Positions 21,440 through 32,550 of a stretch of 64,000 nt of DNA are shown in pieces. Source of the stretch: Rhynchonema sp. JSB1_4 (Eukaryota; Nematoda; Chromadorea; Monhysterida; Xyalidae); contig JASAMV010004295.1 in the NCBI GenBank assembly GCA_030248065.1, positions 22,019 to 86,018 on the forward strand, in the 5' to 3' direction. Below the pieces are notes generated by a model. That model was not told the origin of the DNA and searched no databases. It saw nothing but the letters and a program-made list of their open reading frames with translations. The translations under genes and the position numbers were made by a program. Position 1 is the first letter of the stretch, and every line of letters begins with the position of its first letter.

Positions 21440-22880
21440 AGCAATTACGGCTGGGCGGCGGCGGCAGCGGCGGCGGGTTACGGTAGCGGTGGGCGGAGTC
21501 CGGGCGGCGGCGTCGGTGGCTCGCAAAGCTCGAATGCCCCTGAGTCCCGCAAACCGTACTGTTTCATGTGTCGCGGCGGTCATTGGCGAGGAAAATGCCC
21601 GCAGTATCAAACAATCGATGCATGTCGCAAATTATTTGATGACAATTCGTTGTGTTATTGTTGTGGTTTTGGAAATCATTGGTCTCGTGATTGTGATTCT
21701 GTGAAACCGTGTTATCACTGCAACAGTGTAAAACATCACAAGCTGTTGTGTCGCACTCGTTGCCAGTGGCGTGCTCCTTCGAATGTGCAAAATGCCAATG
21801 TCGTTCAAGTCAGTGATCAAGGCGCGCAACGGGCAGCTGTGACTCAGCAGTCGAATGAGCAAAGTGGTGCTCAAAACACGGTTGGTGCAAATCCTGTGCT
21901 TGTTGCACAAACGCCCGCTTTGACAGTCGGGCAACAAGTGAATGCGACAATGTCTCGCTACTCGCGTTTGATGACCGCAAGGGCACCGGTCAGTCTGCCC
22001 GGTCAACCGAGAAAACGGGCGAAAGGCCAGGTGCTGATGGATACCGCGTGTGGTATCACGTTCGTGACCGAGAAATTTGGTTCGAAAGTGGGTTTTCAGT
22101 CCCAGGATGAGGCTATGTTGAATCTGACGTTGTTTGGTGGCAATGAGGTGAATGAAATTGATTCGAAAAGGGGACAATTGGTGATATGGCAACGGGACGG
22201 CACAGATCGCACAATCAACGCACATTTGACGGATCGTATTTCGAAAACACAGTTCCTGCCAAAGTTGTCGGAGGCAGATGTCGAATTTCTGGGCCAATTT
22301 GGAATGGGGTGGCTCGCTGACGATTTCCCGGACGGAAACACAAAATTGGAACCGGATATTTTGATCGGGGCAGATAACTTTTGGGAATTCATACTGCCCG
22401 AAAAGCCAATGAAGTTGCCGTCTGGCCTGCTCGCTGTGCACACTTCATTGGGTCCGGTACTGACTGGGTCTGAAACGGCCCAAAACGTGATTCAAACGGC
22501 CGCACAATCTGTCTTTGTGTACCATGTGATGGCCAAAGCTCCGGATGATGAAATGTTTGTCCTAACGGAGCCGAACCCGACACAACATGTGAATGAGGAA
22601 ATTATGTGGGCCTTGGATGTGATTGGAGTGAAAGACGATCCGGTTGAGTCGAATGACGATAAAGCGTTGGACAAATTTCGTGAAACGATAAAAATCCTCG
22701 AGAATGGTTTTGATCGAGGTTGGCTTTCCTTGGAAGGAAGAGCCACCAAACGTGGCCGATCACTACGGGCTGGCACTGGCGCAATTTCGCAGTCAAGGAA
22801 GAAGACTTGCGAAACACGATGAACTGCGGCAGGCTGTCGATGCCGTGCGGCAGACGTACGAAAATGAAACGTACCGAGAA
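21440..22880 (+). pseudogene. BEL gag (C-terminal) and protease, frameshifted
   Basis: Three CCHC-like knuckles lie between about 21.55 and 21.78 kb (CFMCRGGHWRGKC, CYCCGFGNHWSRDC, CYHCNSVKHHKLLC). A retropepsin-like domain follows with MDTACGI as the active-site strand and the BEL signature ILIGADNFWEF. The frame is lost near 22.72 kb: the open frame continues into nonsense while the start of the RT-linker (VGFPWKEE) lies one frame over. The N-terminal about 100 codons before the knuckles are Gly/Ala-rich and do not look like gag. Confidence 0.8.
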
Positions 22881-24487
22881 ATGCCCGCAGTATCAAACAA
22901 TCGATGCATGTCGCAAATTATTTGATGACAATTCGTTGTGTTATTGTTGTGGTTTTGGAAATCATTTGTCCCGGGAATTGTAATCCTGGAAACCGGTGTA
23001 ACACCTCAAAAGGGGAAAACCACCCCAGCCTTTTGTGCACCCCTCACTACCGGCGGGCTCCTCCTAAGGAGCAACAAACCAACGACGTCCAACAAAGCGG
23101 TCAACGCGCCCCACGGGGGGCTGCTACTCAGCAGCAGAAGGAGGAACGAGGTGCTCCACACACGGGGGGGGCACAACCCCTGCTCTTTGCACACACGCCC
23201 CCTCTTACACACGCGCACCAAGAGAAAGCGCCACTATCTCTCTCCACTCGCTTGAGGACCCCACGGGCACCCGGCACACTCCCCCGGCACCCCAGAAAAC
23301 GGGCGGAAGGCCAGGGGCCTGAGGGAACCGGGGGGGGGAACCCCTTCCGTACCGAGAAAATTTGGTTCAAAAGTGGGTTTCAGGCCCACAAGGAGGGTCT
23401 GTGGAAACTCACGCTTTTTGGGGGCAAAGAGGGGAAAGAAAAAGATACTAAAGGGGGCAAAAGGTGATATAGCAACAGGAGGGCACACAGCGCACAAACA
23501 ACGCACACATGACGGGGCTCATATCTAAAACACAGTTCCCCCCCCAGATTTCGCAGGGAGAGGTCTCATATCTCTGCCAATATGGAGAGGGGGGGCGCTC
23601 TCACGCTATCCCGCACGGAAACACAAAAAAGTAACGCAGAATATGATGAGCGGAGCAAACAACTTGAAGGCATACATCCCGCAAAGCCAACGAAGGAGCC
23701 TGCCGGCCGGCCCGCTCGGCACGCACCCTTCGGTGGGGCACGTACTGGGTGGGAAAGGGACCAAAACGAGACGCAAACCGCCCCACCACACGACCTTTCT
23801 TACCATGCCATGGCCAAAGCACCGCACCAGGAAATGAAATGCCTAACCGAGACGAAGCCGACACAAACACAAAATGAGGAAAAGAAAAGTGCGCGGGCCG
23901 TGAATGGAGTTAGAGACGAACACGATCAGGCGAAGGCCGATAAAGCGAAAGCGAAAGACCGAGAAACGGAAAAAATCCACAACAACGGGAATGATCAGGT
24001 CGGCTTTCCCTGTCAGGAAGAGCCACCAACCCCGGCCGAGCACGACCGCCACGAGCTGGCGCAAGCTCAAAGTCAAGGAAGAAGACAGCAAAACACGAAG
24101 CACGGCGGACGGCGGCCGGCGCGCGGCGCCCGGCCGCAAACGAACAAAAAACGTACATCGAGGAAGCGCCTGAATAAAAAGAGAGCGCAAAAAACAAAAA
24201 AAAAAAAAACAAACACACCAACAAAAACGCCCCCACCACAAAAAAAAAAAACCCAAACACACAAAAAAAAAAAACAACAACAAAAAAACAAAAAAAAAAC
24301 AAAAAAAAAAACAAAACACAATAAAAAAAACAAAAAATAAGAAAGACCACAAAAAAAAAAAATTAAAAAAAAAATAAAAAAATGTAAAAAAGAAAGTGAA
24401 CACAAAAAAAACAAACAAAAAAAAAAAAAAACCAAAAAAAAAAAAAACAAAAAAAAAAAAAAACCCCAAACCCACACCAACAACCAG
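22880..24487 (+). other. Degenerate second copy of BEL gag-pro, probable assembly error
   Basis: The first about 88 bases repeat 21592-21680 almost exactly. The copy then decays steadily: first single substitutions, then G and C runs, then 24.18-24.48 kb is nearly pure A/C homopolymer. The word order of the whole gag-pro module can still be followed (knuckles, protease, the H-x-M-A-K-A segment, G-F-P linker). Clean sequence restarts abruptly at about 24487. This gradient is typical of the low-quality end of a read joined into a consensus, not of evolution. Confidence 0.7.
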
Positions 24488-25963
24488 GTTCCTGATGGAC
24501 CCGTCTCGTATCATTCGTGGTCTTGTATCCACACGCCCGAGAAGGCCACAACCAAAGCCCGTATCGTGTCGAATGGCTCGTTGCGAGCGGTGAAAAATGA
24601 TCGCAGCATCAATGACGCGATGTTTCGCGGTCCGGTCGATCTGCCAACTATGTGTGGTCTCATCTTAAAATTTCGGACGTACAAGTATTATATCATGGCA
24701 GATTTGGCCAAAGCATTCATGAAATTGCGTTTGAGGAAAACGGATAGGGACATGACGCGATTCTTGTACTGGAAAGACCCCTCGAAACCAAACGAAATCG
24801 AAAACAACATTCGTGTGATGCGTTACGCGGTGGTACTGTTCGGTTTTGTTGCATCACCGTGTCTGTTGATGGAATCGCTGAGATTCATGTTGAATGAAAA
24901 GAAAACCAAGCTGGCATCCGAAATCAGTAGGCACATGTATGTCGATAATCTGATCTACGGACATGACAATGAGGAGGATCTGATGGAGACGTATAACTAC
25001 GCGAAAAAGGTGTTCTCGGAGCATAACATGATCATCAGGGAGTTTCTCAGCAATTCGAGGTGGTTCATGTCCAACATTCCGGAAAAGGACAAGATGAAAA
25101 TTGAAAATGTGAAAGCGCTCGGTGTCAAAATTGACTACGACAAGGATCGGCTGGGCTGCACAAAACCCAGGAAAATCGACAAGAATGCAATTGTAACCAA
25201 AGGGTACGCGTTGAGTGTGTACGCCTCACTGTACGACATACCAGGCTTGTTGGGCCCTGTGACGGTACGCGCAAAGTGGTTCGTGCAAAAATTGCACGCT
25301 GGCAAATTTGGTTGGAATGCACCATTGCCAGACGACCTGGCTGCGGAGTGGGAGCCGATCGAATCCGATCTGGCCCTGGTCGATACTGTTTTGGTCGAAC
25401 GGTTCATTGGGACTACCGCAAATACAACGATTCGGTATCATGCGTTTGTCGATGCAAGTATTCGGGCATTCGCAGCGAATATTTATTGCCGGGTCAGTAA
25501 CGGTGACGTGCACAAGAGTTACTTGTTGTTCGGTCGAATTCGATTGTCACCGTTGCGCAAAGACATTAAAATGCCCCGACGTGAATTGTTGGCGATGTCG
25601 ACTGGTACCAAAGGGCTCAAATTCGTGAATGAGCATCTCAATCTGCCCAGGGTTACCAAACTGGTCATGCATTCTGATTCGCAGATCGTGCTATCATGGG
25701 TCCGTTCGACAAAACCGGTGGCACGATTTGTTGACCGTTTGATTGGTGAAATTCGTGAAGTTGACTGCGAGTTTCGGTACATCAACACGAAATTGAATCC
25801 GGCTGATGTTGCTACACGTGGCTGTACGTTGGCTGAACTGAAGAACAATCAGCTGTGGTGGCATGGCCCGGATTTCCTCACCAAAGACGAATCGTGCTGG
25901 CCTGTACATGACAATTGGCAGCCGATCATGGTCGAAGAACTGTGTACGTTCTTCGTTTCTTGA
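24487..25963 (+). CDS. BEL reverse transcriptase and RNase H
   Basis: The RT region starts in frame at about 24487 (VPDGPVSYHSW), with SIND and FRGPVDLP, the MADLAKAFMKLRL strand (motif A), and a YVDN box in place of YVDD (HMYVDNLIYG). RNase H follows with FVDAS, DSQIVL and NPADVATRG. It is truncated at its N-terminus by the garbled block and loses frame at the 3' end near 25.94 kb. YVDN also occurs in other BEL elements from memory, so it need not mean inactivation. Confidence 0.88.
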
Positions 25964-27309
25964 AAGCGAAGGTTTTGTCAAAAGTGTCTGACGATCGTCT
26001 GGAAAAGCAAGTTCTGTTCTGAGTGACGAAAACAATGAAATCAAGTGGTTTCGTGACTGCCAGCGAAGTGAAGTTGGCAAAATTGTGCATTGATCGGGAG
26101 GTTCAAAAACGTCATTTCGGCAACGCGTTTGAGGCGCTACGTGTGGGAAGACGCACATTATTCGAAACTGGTGGTTCTGAAATACCACGAAAAATGCATG
26201 CACAACGGGCTGCAACAGACGTTGGCAGACTTGCGTCAAAATTATTGGTTGATTTCTGGTCGATCGCAAGTTCGAAAATACATCAAACCGTGTGTTGTGT
26301 GTCGAAAATTGAAAGGACGCTCGTACAAATTGCCAGCTAGTCCGCCGTATCCCGTAGAGCGTGTGTCTCGGCCGCCTACGTTTCAAGGTACGGGTCTGGA
26401 TTACGCTGGGCCGATATACGTGGAAGAAAACGCTGGTTCCACTGAACCAATGAAAATCTGGGTCGCTCTATTCTCGTGTTTCTCAAGCAGATCGGTGCAC
26501 TTGAACACCGCACGAGATTTGTCAACGGACAAATGTTTAAATGCGCTGCGACGTTTCATTGGGCGACGGGGAAAGCCCAAGCAAATTTTCAGTGACCATG
26601 CATCACATTTCACGTTATTGAAGAAAATTCTGGGTGAATGTTGGCCAAAGGACGGTGAACCGGATGAGTACATGGATTATTTGACCAAGGAAGAAATTGA
26701 ATGGCGCATGAACACTCCTTTGGCACCGTGGAAAGCAGGTATGTACGAGCGCATGATGTCGATCATGAAGAAGATGATCAAAGCAGCGGCTGGCAAAAGG
26801 CTGTTGACGTTGGATGAATTTCAAACGCTGCTAATCGAAGTCGAGGCAATGATGAATTCTCGACCGTTGACGTACGTGTATGCTGATGCCGAGTCATTGA
26901 AAGTGCTGCGGCCCGTCGACTTCCTGGCACCAGGTCGCGAATGTGGCGCGATCCGATTCGAAAATGATGATGGTGACCCGGACTACGAAGAAGGCCTCAT
27001 GTCGACAGAAAAAATTGTCAAGGAAAATTGGGCAAAGCAGCTCAAGAATTTGGACATGGCAGTATCTGACATCTCTGCGTGAGCGTTCAAATGCAATTAT
27101 CTCGCAGAAAAAAGGCGCCGTTGAAATGCAACCGAAGGTTGGTGCCGTGGTGCTACTCGATGACGCTAATGCACCACGGGCTGTTGGAAATTGGCCAGGA
27201 TCGTTCAGTTGTTCCGTGGCGAGGACGGACAGTGCCGTTCCGCGGAAATCGCGTTGGCAAACGGCCATTTGCTGACCCGATCGATTGGCAATTTGATTCC
27301 GCTCGAATA
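25964..27309 (+). pseudogene. BEL integrase, interrupted
   Basis: The HHCC zinc domain (YHEKCMHNG ... CVVCRKLKG) and the DDE triad (GLDYAGP, FSDHASHF, AGMYERMM) are readable in one long frame from 26090 to 27082. The lead-in from RNase H needs two frame changes and crosses a stop near 26.02 kb. The C-terminal PKVGAVVLLDD segment and the following LANGHLLTRS segment lie in two other frames. Single-base indels, real or from sequencing, explain this. Confidence 0.82.
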
Positions 27310-27391
27310 GTCCGACGAAGATGAAGAAAGGTTGGAATCAAAAGAAGAAAAGAAATTGGAATCGGCGCAAACACAAGCCGAAGAAAAGAAA

Positions 27392-29335
27392 ATGGAGCCG
27401 GAAGCTCCAACGTTGCGCCGTTCCGAACGATTGAAAGCCAAAGGAACGGGCGCAAATACGGCACTCGTGGCGGCCATGGCTGTGTTGTTCTGTCTGTCGC
27501 CTGTGATGGGCGAACATTTCTTGCCAGGCCAATGCTCGAACCTGACCGGTTACGAGCAGTTGAATCAACTACGCGCTGACTACTGCGTCGATTCGAGTTA
27601 CGTTCTGTTCCGCAACAAAGAGGCATTGTTGTGTTGGCTGCATCTAACGTGCACGAATGGCACCAAAGTTCTGAACGGTGCATGTTCAGACAAATGTCAG
27701 TGTCCATCGTGGGCACAAGGCTGTGTTCCGCGATCAGACGACGACCACTTGAGGAACAGTCATCCCGTTGATGACAAAGTTTTGAATTCGATCAAACCCG
27801 ATGTTTGTTCGTTTGTTGAAAACAGCGATTGTGACCCTGAACCGAAAAGCAAGTTCGTTCCTCAAGTCGAATTGGCCGATGGTTCATTGACGTTCGTTGA
27901 TCGATTGAACATTAAGGTGTTCGAAACTACAAAGGATGATGTCGTGTGTGTCGGAAACCACGGTATGGGAAACATAACCGGCACACCAGACTACTGTCAG
28001 ACGCACAATTGCACGGAAACGGCAACGAGACTCTGTTACTACCGTTTCCAGGAGCGAGCCGTTTTGTTCAACGATGTCGGACAATCTGTGTCTGTGTTCG
28101 CCTGGGGCATGAAAAATGTGACGTACTACGGTCACCTGACAAAGCGGGCTCCAAAAATGGCTTCGTGTGACGTATGTAATGTGCAGTGCGTGCAAGGCGG
28201 AATCGAAGTTGTCGTGTCGCCCCATCTCTCGCTGCTTGAACTGTGTTCTGGGGCACTATGTTTTCGTGAATCGAATCCGCCAACGAGGTCAACGTTTCTA
28301 TTCTCGCCTGAAGTGTCGATGCATGACTACGATGTTCATGTGCAGGCGTGGCAAAAGGGCGAAGTCGTGTGGTTTCGCAATATCAGTTGCAACAAAAATC
28401 CGTTCTGTGAGACCATCAAGTGCACGTTCTGTTCGGAGATGGTCGAAAATTCGCACTGTTTCCCAACCTACGTGATCGTTCTGTGCGGGTTGATGGCATA
28501 CGGTGTGTTGACGCTCATTCTGTTGTTCCTCATGTGTGTACCGAAAGTTCGTGAAAGGACAATGTCCGTGACAACATCGTGTTGGGAACATTCGCGAAAA
28601 TGTTGTTCGCGCGTCAACTGTTGCACGTCGAAACCGATTGAATCTACCAGAGCAACAGACAAATGTGATGAAGAGTGTGTCGAAATGAATCCGGTGGCCC
28701 CGGATTCCGCTGATCGAGTTCGAGTACCTCGCTCCGTTAGTGCTGCCACGTCATTATTCTTGTTGATTATTGTTGTGGCAAGCATGGCGCAAAGTACTTC
28801 TGCGTGTTATGATGTTGTCACCGTGACATATGAACAAGAAGCATGCCTGCAAGGACATGGCAGTCCTGAAAAGTGTGAAATTCAGGACACTGTGAGATTA
28901 GCGGTGCCTCCAACTGGTCAAGTGTCATGTTTATTGTTGCAATCCAAGAACGGAGAACCGCTCGGAACGCCCAGATTTCGGTTTTGTGTTCGGGGCACTC
29001 CCGGGGGGGGGGAGGTGAACGACATACGAATTCACTTCAACTCGCCGAAAGTGAGCGAGAAATGTACCGTGTCCTGTGGAATGGTTGAAACCACGTTCAG
29101 TTTGGCCGGAGAACTGGCGTTCGTAAGCAAGGAACAACTGGGAAGCGCGTCAGGACACATCAGCGTGAAAAAGGATGCGTATGAAAGTCTGGGAATCGGA
29201 GGTGTTGCGTCCACAATGTGGGACCACTGGAAGACAACGGTCATTACGGGAGTTGTTCTGATTGTCGGATTGTTGGTGACCGTTCAAGTGCTTCCAATCG
29301 TGATTCAATGTATTCTTAATCGTATTGTTCGTTAA
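27392..29335 (+). CDS. env: BEL envelope polyprotein, bunyavirus-like
   Basis: About 647 residues from the ATG at 27392, chosen because it precedes a basic stretch and a signal-like hydrophobic segment. Four hydrophobic segments are visible: near residues 22-40 (signal), about 365-390 (membrane), about 450-475 (internal signal before the second glycoprotein) and about 620-640 (C-terminal anchor). Cys-rich ectodomains and N-x-S/T sites lie between. This two-glycoprotein plan matches phlebovirus-like Gn-Gc envelopes acquired by nematode BEL elements. The second glycoprotein is short (about 170 residues), so it probably lacks part of the usual ectodomain; a G homopolymer at 29001-29015 lies in that region. 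Confidence 0.75.
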   Translation: MEPEAPTLRRSERLKAKGTGANTALVAAMAVLFCLSPVMGEHFLPGQCSNLTGYEQLNQLRADYCVDSSYVLFRNKEALLCWLHLTCTNGTKVLNGACSDKCQCPSWAQGCVPRSDDDHLRNSHPVDDKVLNSIKPDVCSFVENSDCDPEPKSKFVPQVELADGSLTFVDRLNIKVFETTKDDVVCVGNHGMGNITGTPDYCQTHNCTETATRLCYYRFQERAVLFNDVGQSVSVFAWGMKNVTYYGHLTKRAPKMASCDVCNVQCVQGGIEVVVSPHLSLLELCSGALCFRESNPPTRSTFLFSPEVSMHDYDVHVQAWQKGEVVWFRNISCNKNPFCETIKCTFCSEMVENSHCFPTYVIVLCGLMAYGVLTLILLFLMCVPKVRERTMSVTTSCWEHSRKCCSRVNCCTSKPIESTRATDKCDEECVEMNPVAPDSADRVRVPRSVSAATSLFLLIIVVASMAQSTSACYDVVTVTYEQEACLQGHGSPEKCEIQDTVRLAVPPTGQVSCLLLQSKNGEPLGTPRFRFCVRGTPGGGEVNDIRIHFNSPKVSEKCTVSCGMVETTFSLAGELAFVSKEQLGSASGHISVKKDAYESLGIGGVASTMWDHWKTTVITGVVLIVGLLVTVQVLPIVIQCILNRIVR

Positions 29336-29658
29336 TCTTGTGCCGCGAAATGTGCTTACGTTCGTTTATCTTCTATATCGCTGCGTCAATTATCTACGTG
29401 TCATTCGTTTATCTGCATCGCTACGTGTCATTCTTTATCCACATCGTTACCCGTCTATTCGTATCGATCCAATTGTCAAGCTACAATCAGTCCACGATGG
29501 CTCAAGAAGTGTATACGAACAATCAACGCAAGAAGGCATCAATGAATGAACAAAGGACTTACGAAGAAAGAAATAACTGGAATGAATGGACTGGTCAAAT
29601 GCATCTTGATTTATAATAATGATCAATTAGTATTTCTTTGTCTTTTCTGGAGGGGGGG
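29336..29658 (+). other. BEL 3' untranslated stretch and polypurine tract
   Basis: No gene supported. The segment ends in CTGGAGGGGGGG directly before TGTGGTGAC, the expected polypurine tract / LTR junction. Confidence 0.65.
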
Positions 29659-29875
29659 TGTGGTGACTAATCCCCAATACTGCGTATCACGTGTTTACAG
29701 CGTGTGCAGCTAGCAGCAGTGCTTGACTTTACCCACGCTATTATATTGATTGATGTTTTGACTGCACCTAACTGACTGGCATACTTTCTGTGCTTGTGAA
29801 CTTCACTGTTTGGATGTATTGGATTGGAACGGAGGAATAAAATGTAAATGTTGCACCGTCTGGACTTCGTCACTA
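29659..29875 (+). repeat. 3' long terminal repeat of the BEL element
   Basis: It begins TGTGGTGAC right after the polypurine tract, has AATAAA near 29836, and ends near a GTCAC just before the satellite. It is short (about 217 bp). The exact right end is uncertain, and a 5' partner is absent. Confidence 0.55.
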
Positions 29876-31973
29876 AACGCGCATTGCATAACGAAACATC
29901 AGCCAGTCGACTATGTATATATACGTACATGTAGGCTGCGCTCTGTGCGAGTGTATGGTTAGTCTTGATCTTGAGAGAATAACGCGTGGGAAATAGCTCT
30001 GATCAGTCCGCACTGAGTGCCACTTGCGCGCATTGCATAACGAAACATCAGCCTGTCGACTATGTACATATACGTACATGTAGGCTGCGCTCTGTGCGAG
30101 CGTATGGTTAGTCTTGATCTTGAGAGAATAACGCGTGGGAAATAGCTCTGATCAGTCCGCACTGAGTGCCACTTGCGCGCATTGCATAACGAAACATCAG
30201 CCTGTCGACTATATACATATACGTGCATTTAGGCTGCTCTCTGTGCGAGTATATGGTTAGTCTTGATCTTAAGAGAATAACGCGAGGGAAATAGCTCTGA
30301 TCAGTCCGCACTGAGTGCCACTTGCGCGCATTGCATAACGAAACATCAGCCTGTCGACTATGTACATATACGTACATTTAGGCTGCTCTCTGTGCGAGTG
30401 TATGGTTAGTCTTGATCTTGAGACAGTAACGCATGGGAAATAGCTCTGTTCAGTCCGCACTGAGTGCCACTTGCGCGCATGCATAACGAATCATCAGCCT
30501 GTCGACTATGTACATATACGTACATGTAGGCTGCGCGGTGTGCGAGTGTATGGTTAGTCTTGATCTTGAGACAATAACGCGTGGGAAATAGCTCTGTTCA
30601 CTCCGCACTGAGTGCCACTTGCGCGCATTGCATAACGGAACATCAGCCTGTCGACTATGTACATATACGTGCATTTAGGCTGCTATCTGTGCGAGTATAT
30701 GGTTAGTCTTGATCTTGAGAGAATAACGAGTGGGAAATAGCTCTGATCAGTCCGCACTGAGTGCCACTCGCCCAATGCATAACGAAACATCAGCCTGTGG
30801 ACTATGTACATATACGTACATGTAGGCTGCTATCTGTGCGAGTATATGGTTAGTCTTGATCTTGAGAGAATAACGAGTGGGAAATAGCTCTGATCAGTCC
30901 GCACTGAGTGCCACTCGCCCAATGCATAACGAAACATCAGCCTGTGGACTATGTACATATACGTACATGTAGGCTGCGCTCTGTGCGAGCGTATGGTTAG
31001 TCTTGATCTTGAGAGAATAACGCGTGGGAAATAGCTCTGATCAGTCCGCACTGAGTGCCACTTGCGCGCATTGCATAACGAAACATCAGCCTGTCGACTA
31101 TGTACATATACGTACGATTAGGCTGCTCTCTGTGCGAGTATATGGTTAGTCTTGATCTTAAGAGAATAACGCATGCGAAATAGCTCTGATCAGTCCGCAC
31201 TGAGTGCCACTTGCGCGCATTGGATAACGAATCATCAGCCTGTCGACTATCTACATATACGTGCATTTAGGCTGCTCTCTGTGCGAGTATATGGTTAGTC
31301 TTGATCTTGAGAGAATAACGAGTGGGAAATAGCTCTGATCAGTCCGCACTGAGTGCCACTTGCGCGCATTGCATAACGAAACATCAGCCTGTCGACTATG
31401 TACATATACGTACATGTAGGCTGCTCTCTGTGCGAGTATATGGTTAGTCTTGATCTTAAGAGAATAACGCGTGGGAAATAGCTCTGATCAGTCCGCACTG
31501 TGTGCCACTTGCGCGCATTGGATAACGAATCATCAGCCTGACGACTATGTACATATACGTACATGAAGGCTGCGCTCTGTGCGAGTGTATGGTTAGTCTT
31601 GATCTTGAGAGAATAACGTGTGGGAAATAGCTCTGATCAGTCCGCACTGAGTGCCACTTGCGCGCATTGCATAACGAAACATCAGCCTGTCGACTATGTA
31701 CATATGTATATGTACGTAGGCTGCGCGGCGTGCGAGTGTATGGTTAGTCTTTAACTTGAGAGAATAACGCGTGGGAAATAGCTCTGATCAGTCCGCACTG
31801 AGTGCCACACGACTATGTACATATACTGTATGTACGTAGGCTGCTCTCTGTGCGAGTATATGGTTAGTCTTGATCTTAAGAGAATAACGTGTGGGAAATA
31901 GCTCTGATCGATCTGCACTGGGTGCCACTTGCGCGCATTGCATAACGGAACATCAGCCTGTCGACTATATACA
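29876..31973 (+). repeat. 149-bp satellite array, left of E2
   Basis: About 14 monomers of 149 bp, each with TGTACATATACGTACA-like near-palindromes, GGTTAGTCTTGATCTTGAG and CTGATCAGTCCGCACTGAG. Because 149 is not a multiple of 3 and stops are few, long open frames appear; they carry no genes. The last six bases, TATACA at 31968-31973, are the duplicated target of E2. Confidence 0.93.
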
Positions 31974-32200
31974 AGTAGTAGTAGGAGAGTCCCTTACTGT
32001 CACACTTTCCAGGATGCGACACTTTGCACCGTGTGACACTTTGCACAGCCGATGTGAGCACAGACAGCCAGCATGCGACGCACCGTGTGACACTTTGCAC
32101 AGCCAGCATGTGACGCACCGTGTGACACTTTGCACAGCCAGCATGTGACGCACCGTGTGACAGTTTGCACAGCCGATGCAAGCACAGACTGCCACCGCTG
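31974..32200 (+). repeat. E2 left terminal inverted repeat
   Basis: 129 bp match the right end perfectly, then both sides continue as tandem copies of a GCACAGCC-AGCATG-GACGCACCGTGTGACACTTT-type unit that differ in number. The left tract is about 225 bp. Confidence 0.9.
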
Positions 32201-32550
32201 TGTGACATTTTATGTTTTTCTGTGATACCTTTGCATTTCTCATGTGACCGAGCTGCGACACCTGACGACTTCTTTGTCTGATGACACACCATGTGCCATG
32301 CTTCATCTGACCACATCTGCTCATGAGACCACAACGTTTATGCGACACACAAACCCTGAGAAATAAACGGTCTAGAGGAAATCATACATACAGCTACAAA
32401 CGTTCAGAGAAAAAAATCACACAGAAATCACCTCAGACTCCGAAAACATTTTTACAAGATTTCCGAGGCAAACGAGATTCGTATAGCAAAAAACAGAATC
32501 AAAGAATTGAAGAACGACACACCTGAGAATTTAATCAGCACAAGCCACAC
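32201..32550. other. Spacer between E2 terminus and F-box gene
   Basis: No gene or clear signal seen. Confidence 0.5.

Larger units (their letters stand above)
21440..29875 (+). mobile_element. BEL/Pao LTR retrotransposon with envelope gene, damaged
   Basis: The order is gag zinc knuckles, retropepsin, RT, RNase H, integrase, env, polypurine tract and 3' LTR. No 5' LTR matching the 3' one was found, and the 5' end of gag is missing or merges with unrelated sequence near 21.44 kb. The pol region has several frameshifts and stops, and 22.88-24.49 kb is a garbled repeat of gag-pro. Env is open. BEL elements with bunyavirus-type env genes are known from nematodes, which agrees with the host suggestion. 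Confidence 0.85.

Noticed and set aside
21164..21440. Start of the BEL gag frame
   Set aside because: The first about 100 codons are antisense to the dUTPase-like gene's first exon and include a hairpin; no gag similarity.
23582..24532. Lysine-rich protein on plus and Phe-rich membrane protein on minus
   Set aside because: They arise from the garbled BEL copy and A/C homopolymers, probably an assembly fault.
30000..31900. CRISPR-like spacing of repeats
   Set aside because: Units are contiguous satellite monomers without unique spacers, in a eukaryotic setting.
29876..31973. Many 60-90 codon open frames on the minus strand
   Set aside because: They are phase copies of the 149-bp satellite, repeat the same peptide at 149-bp spacing and have no gene context.
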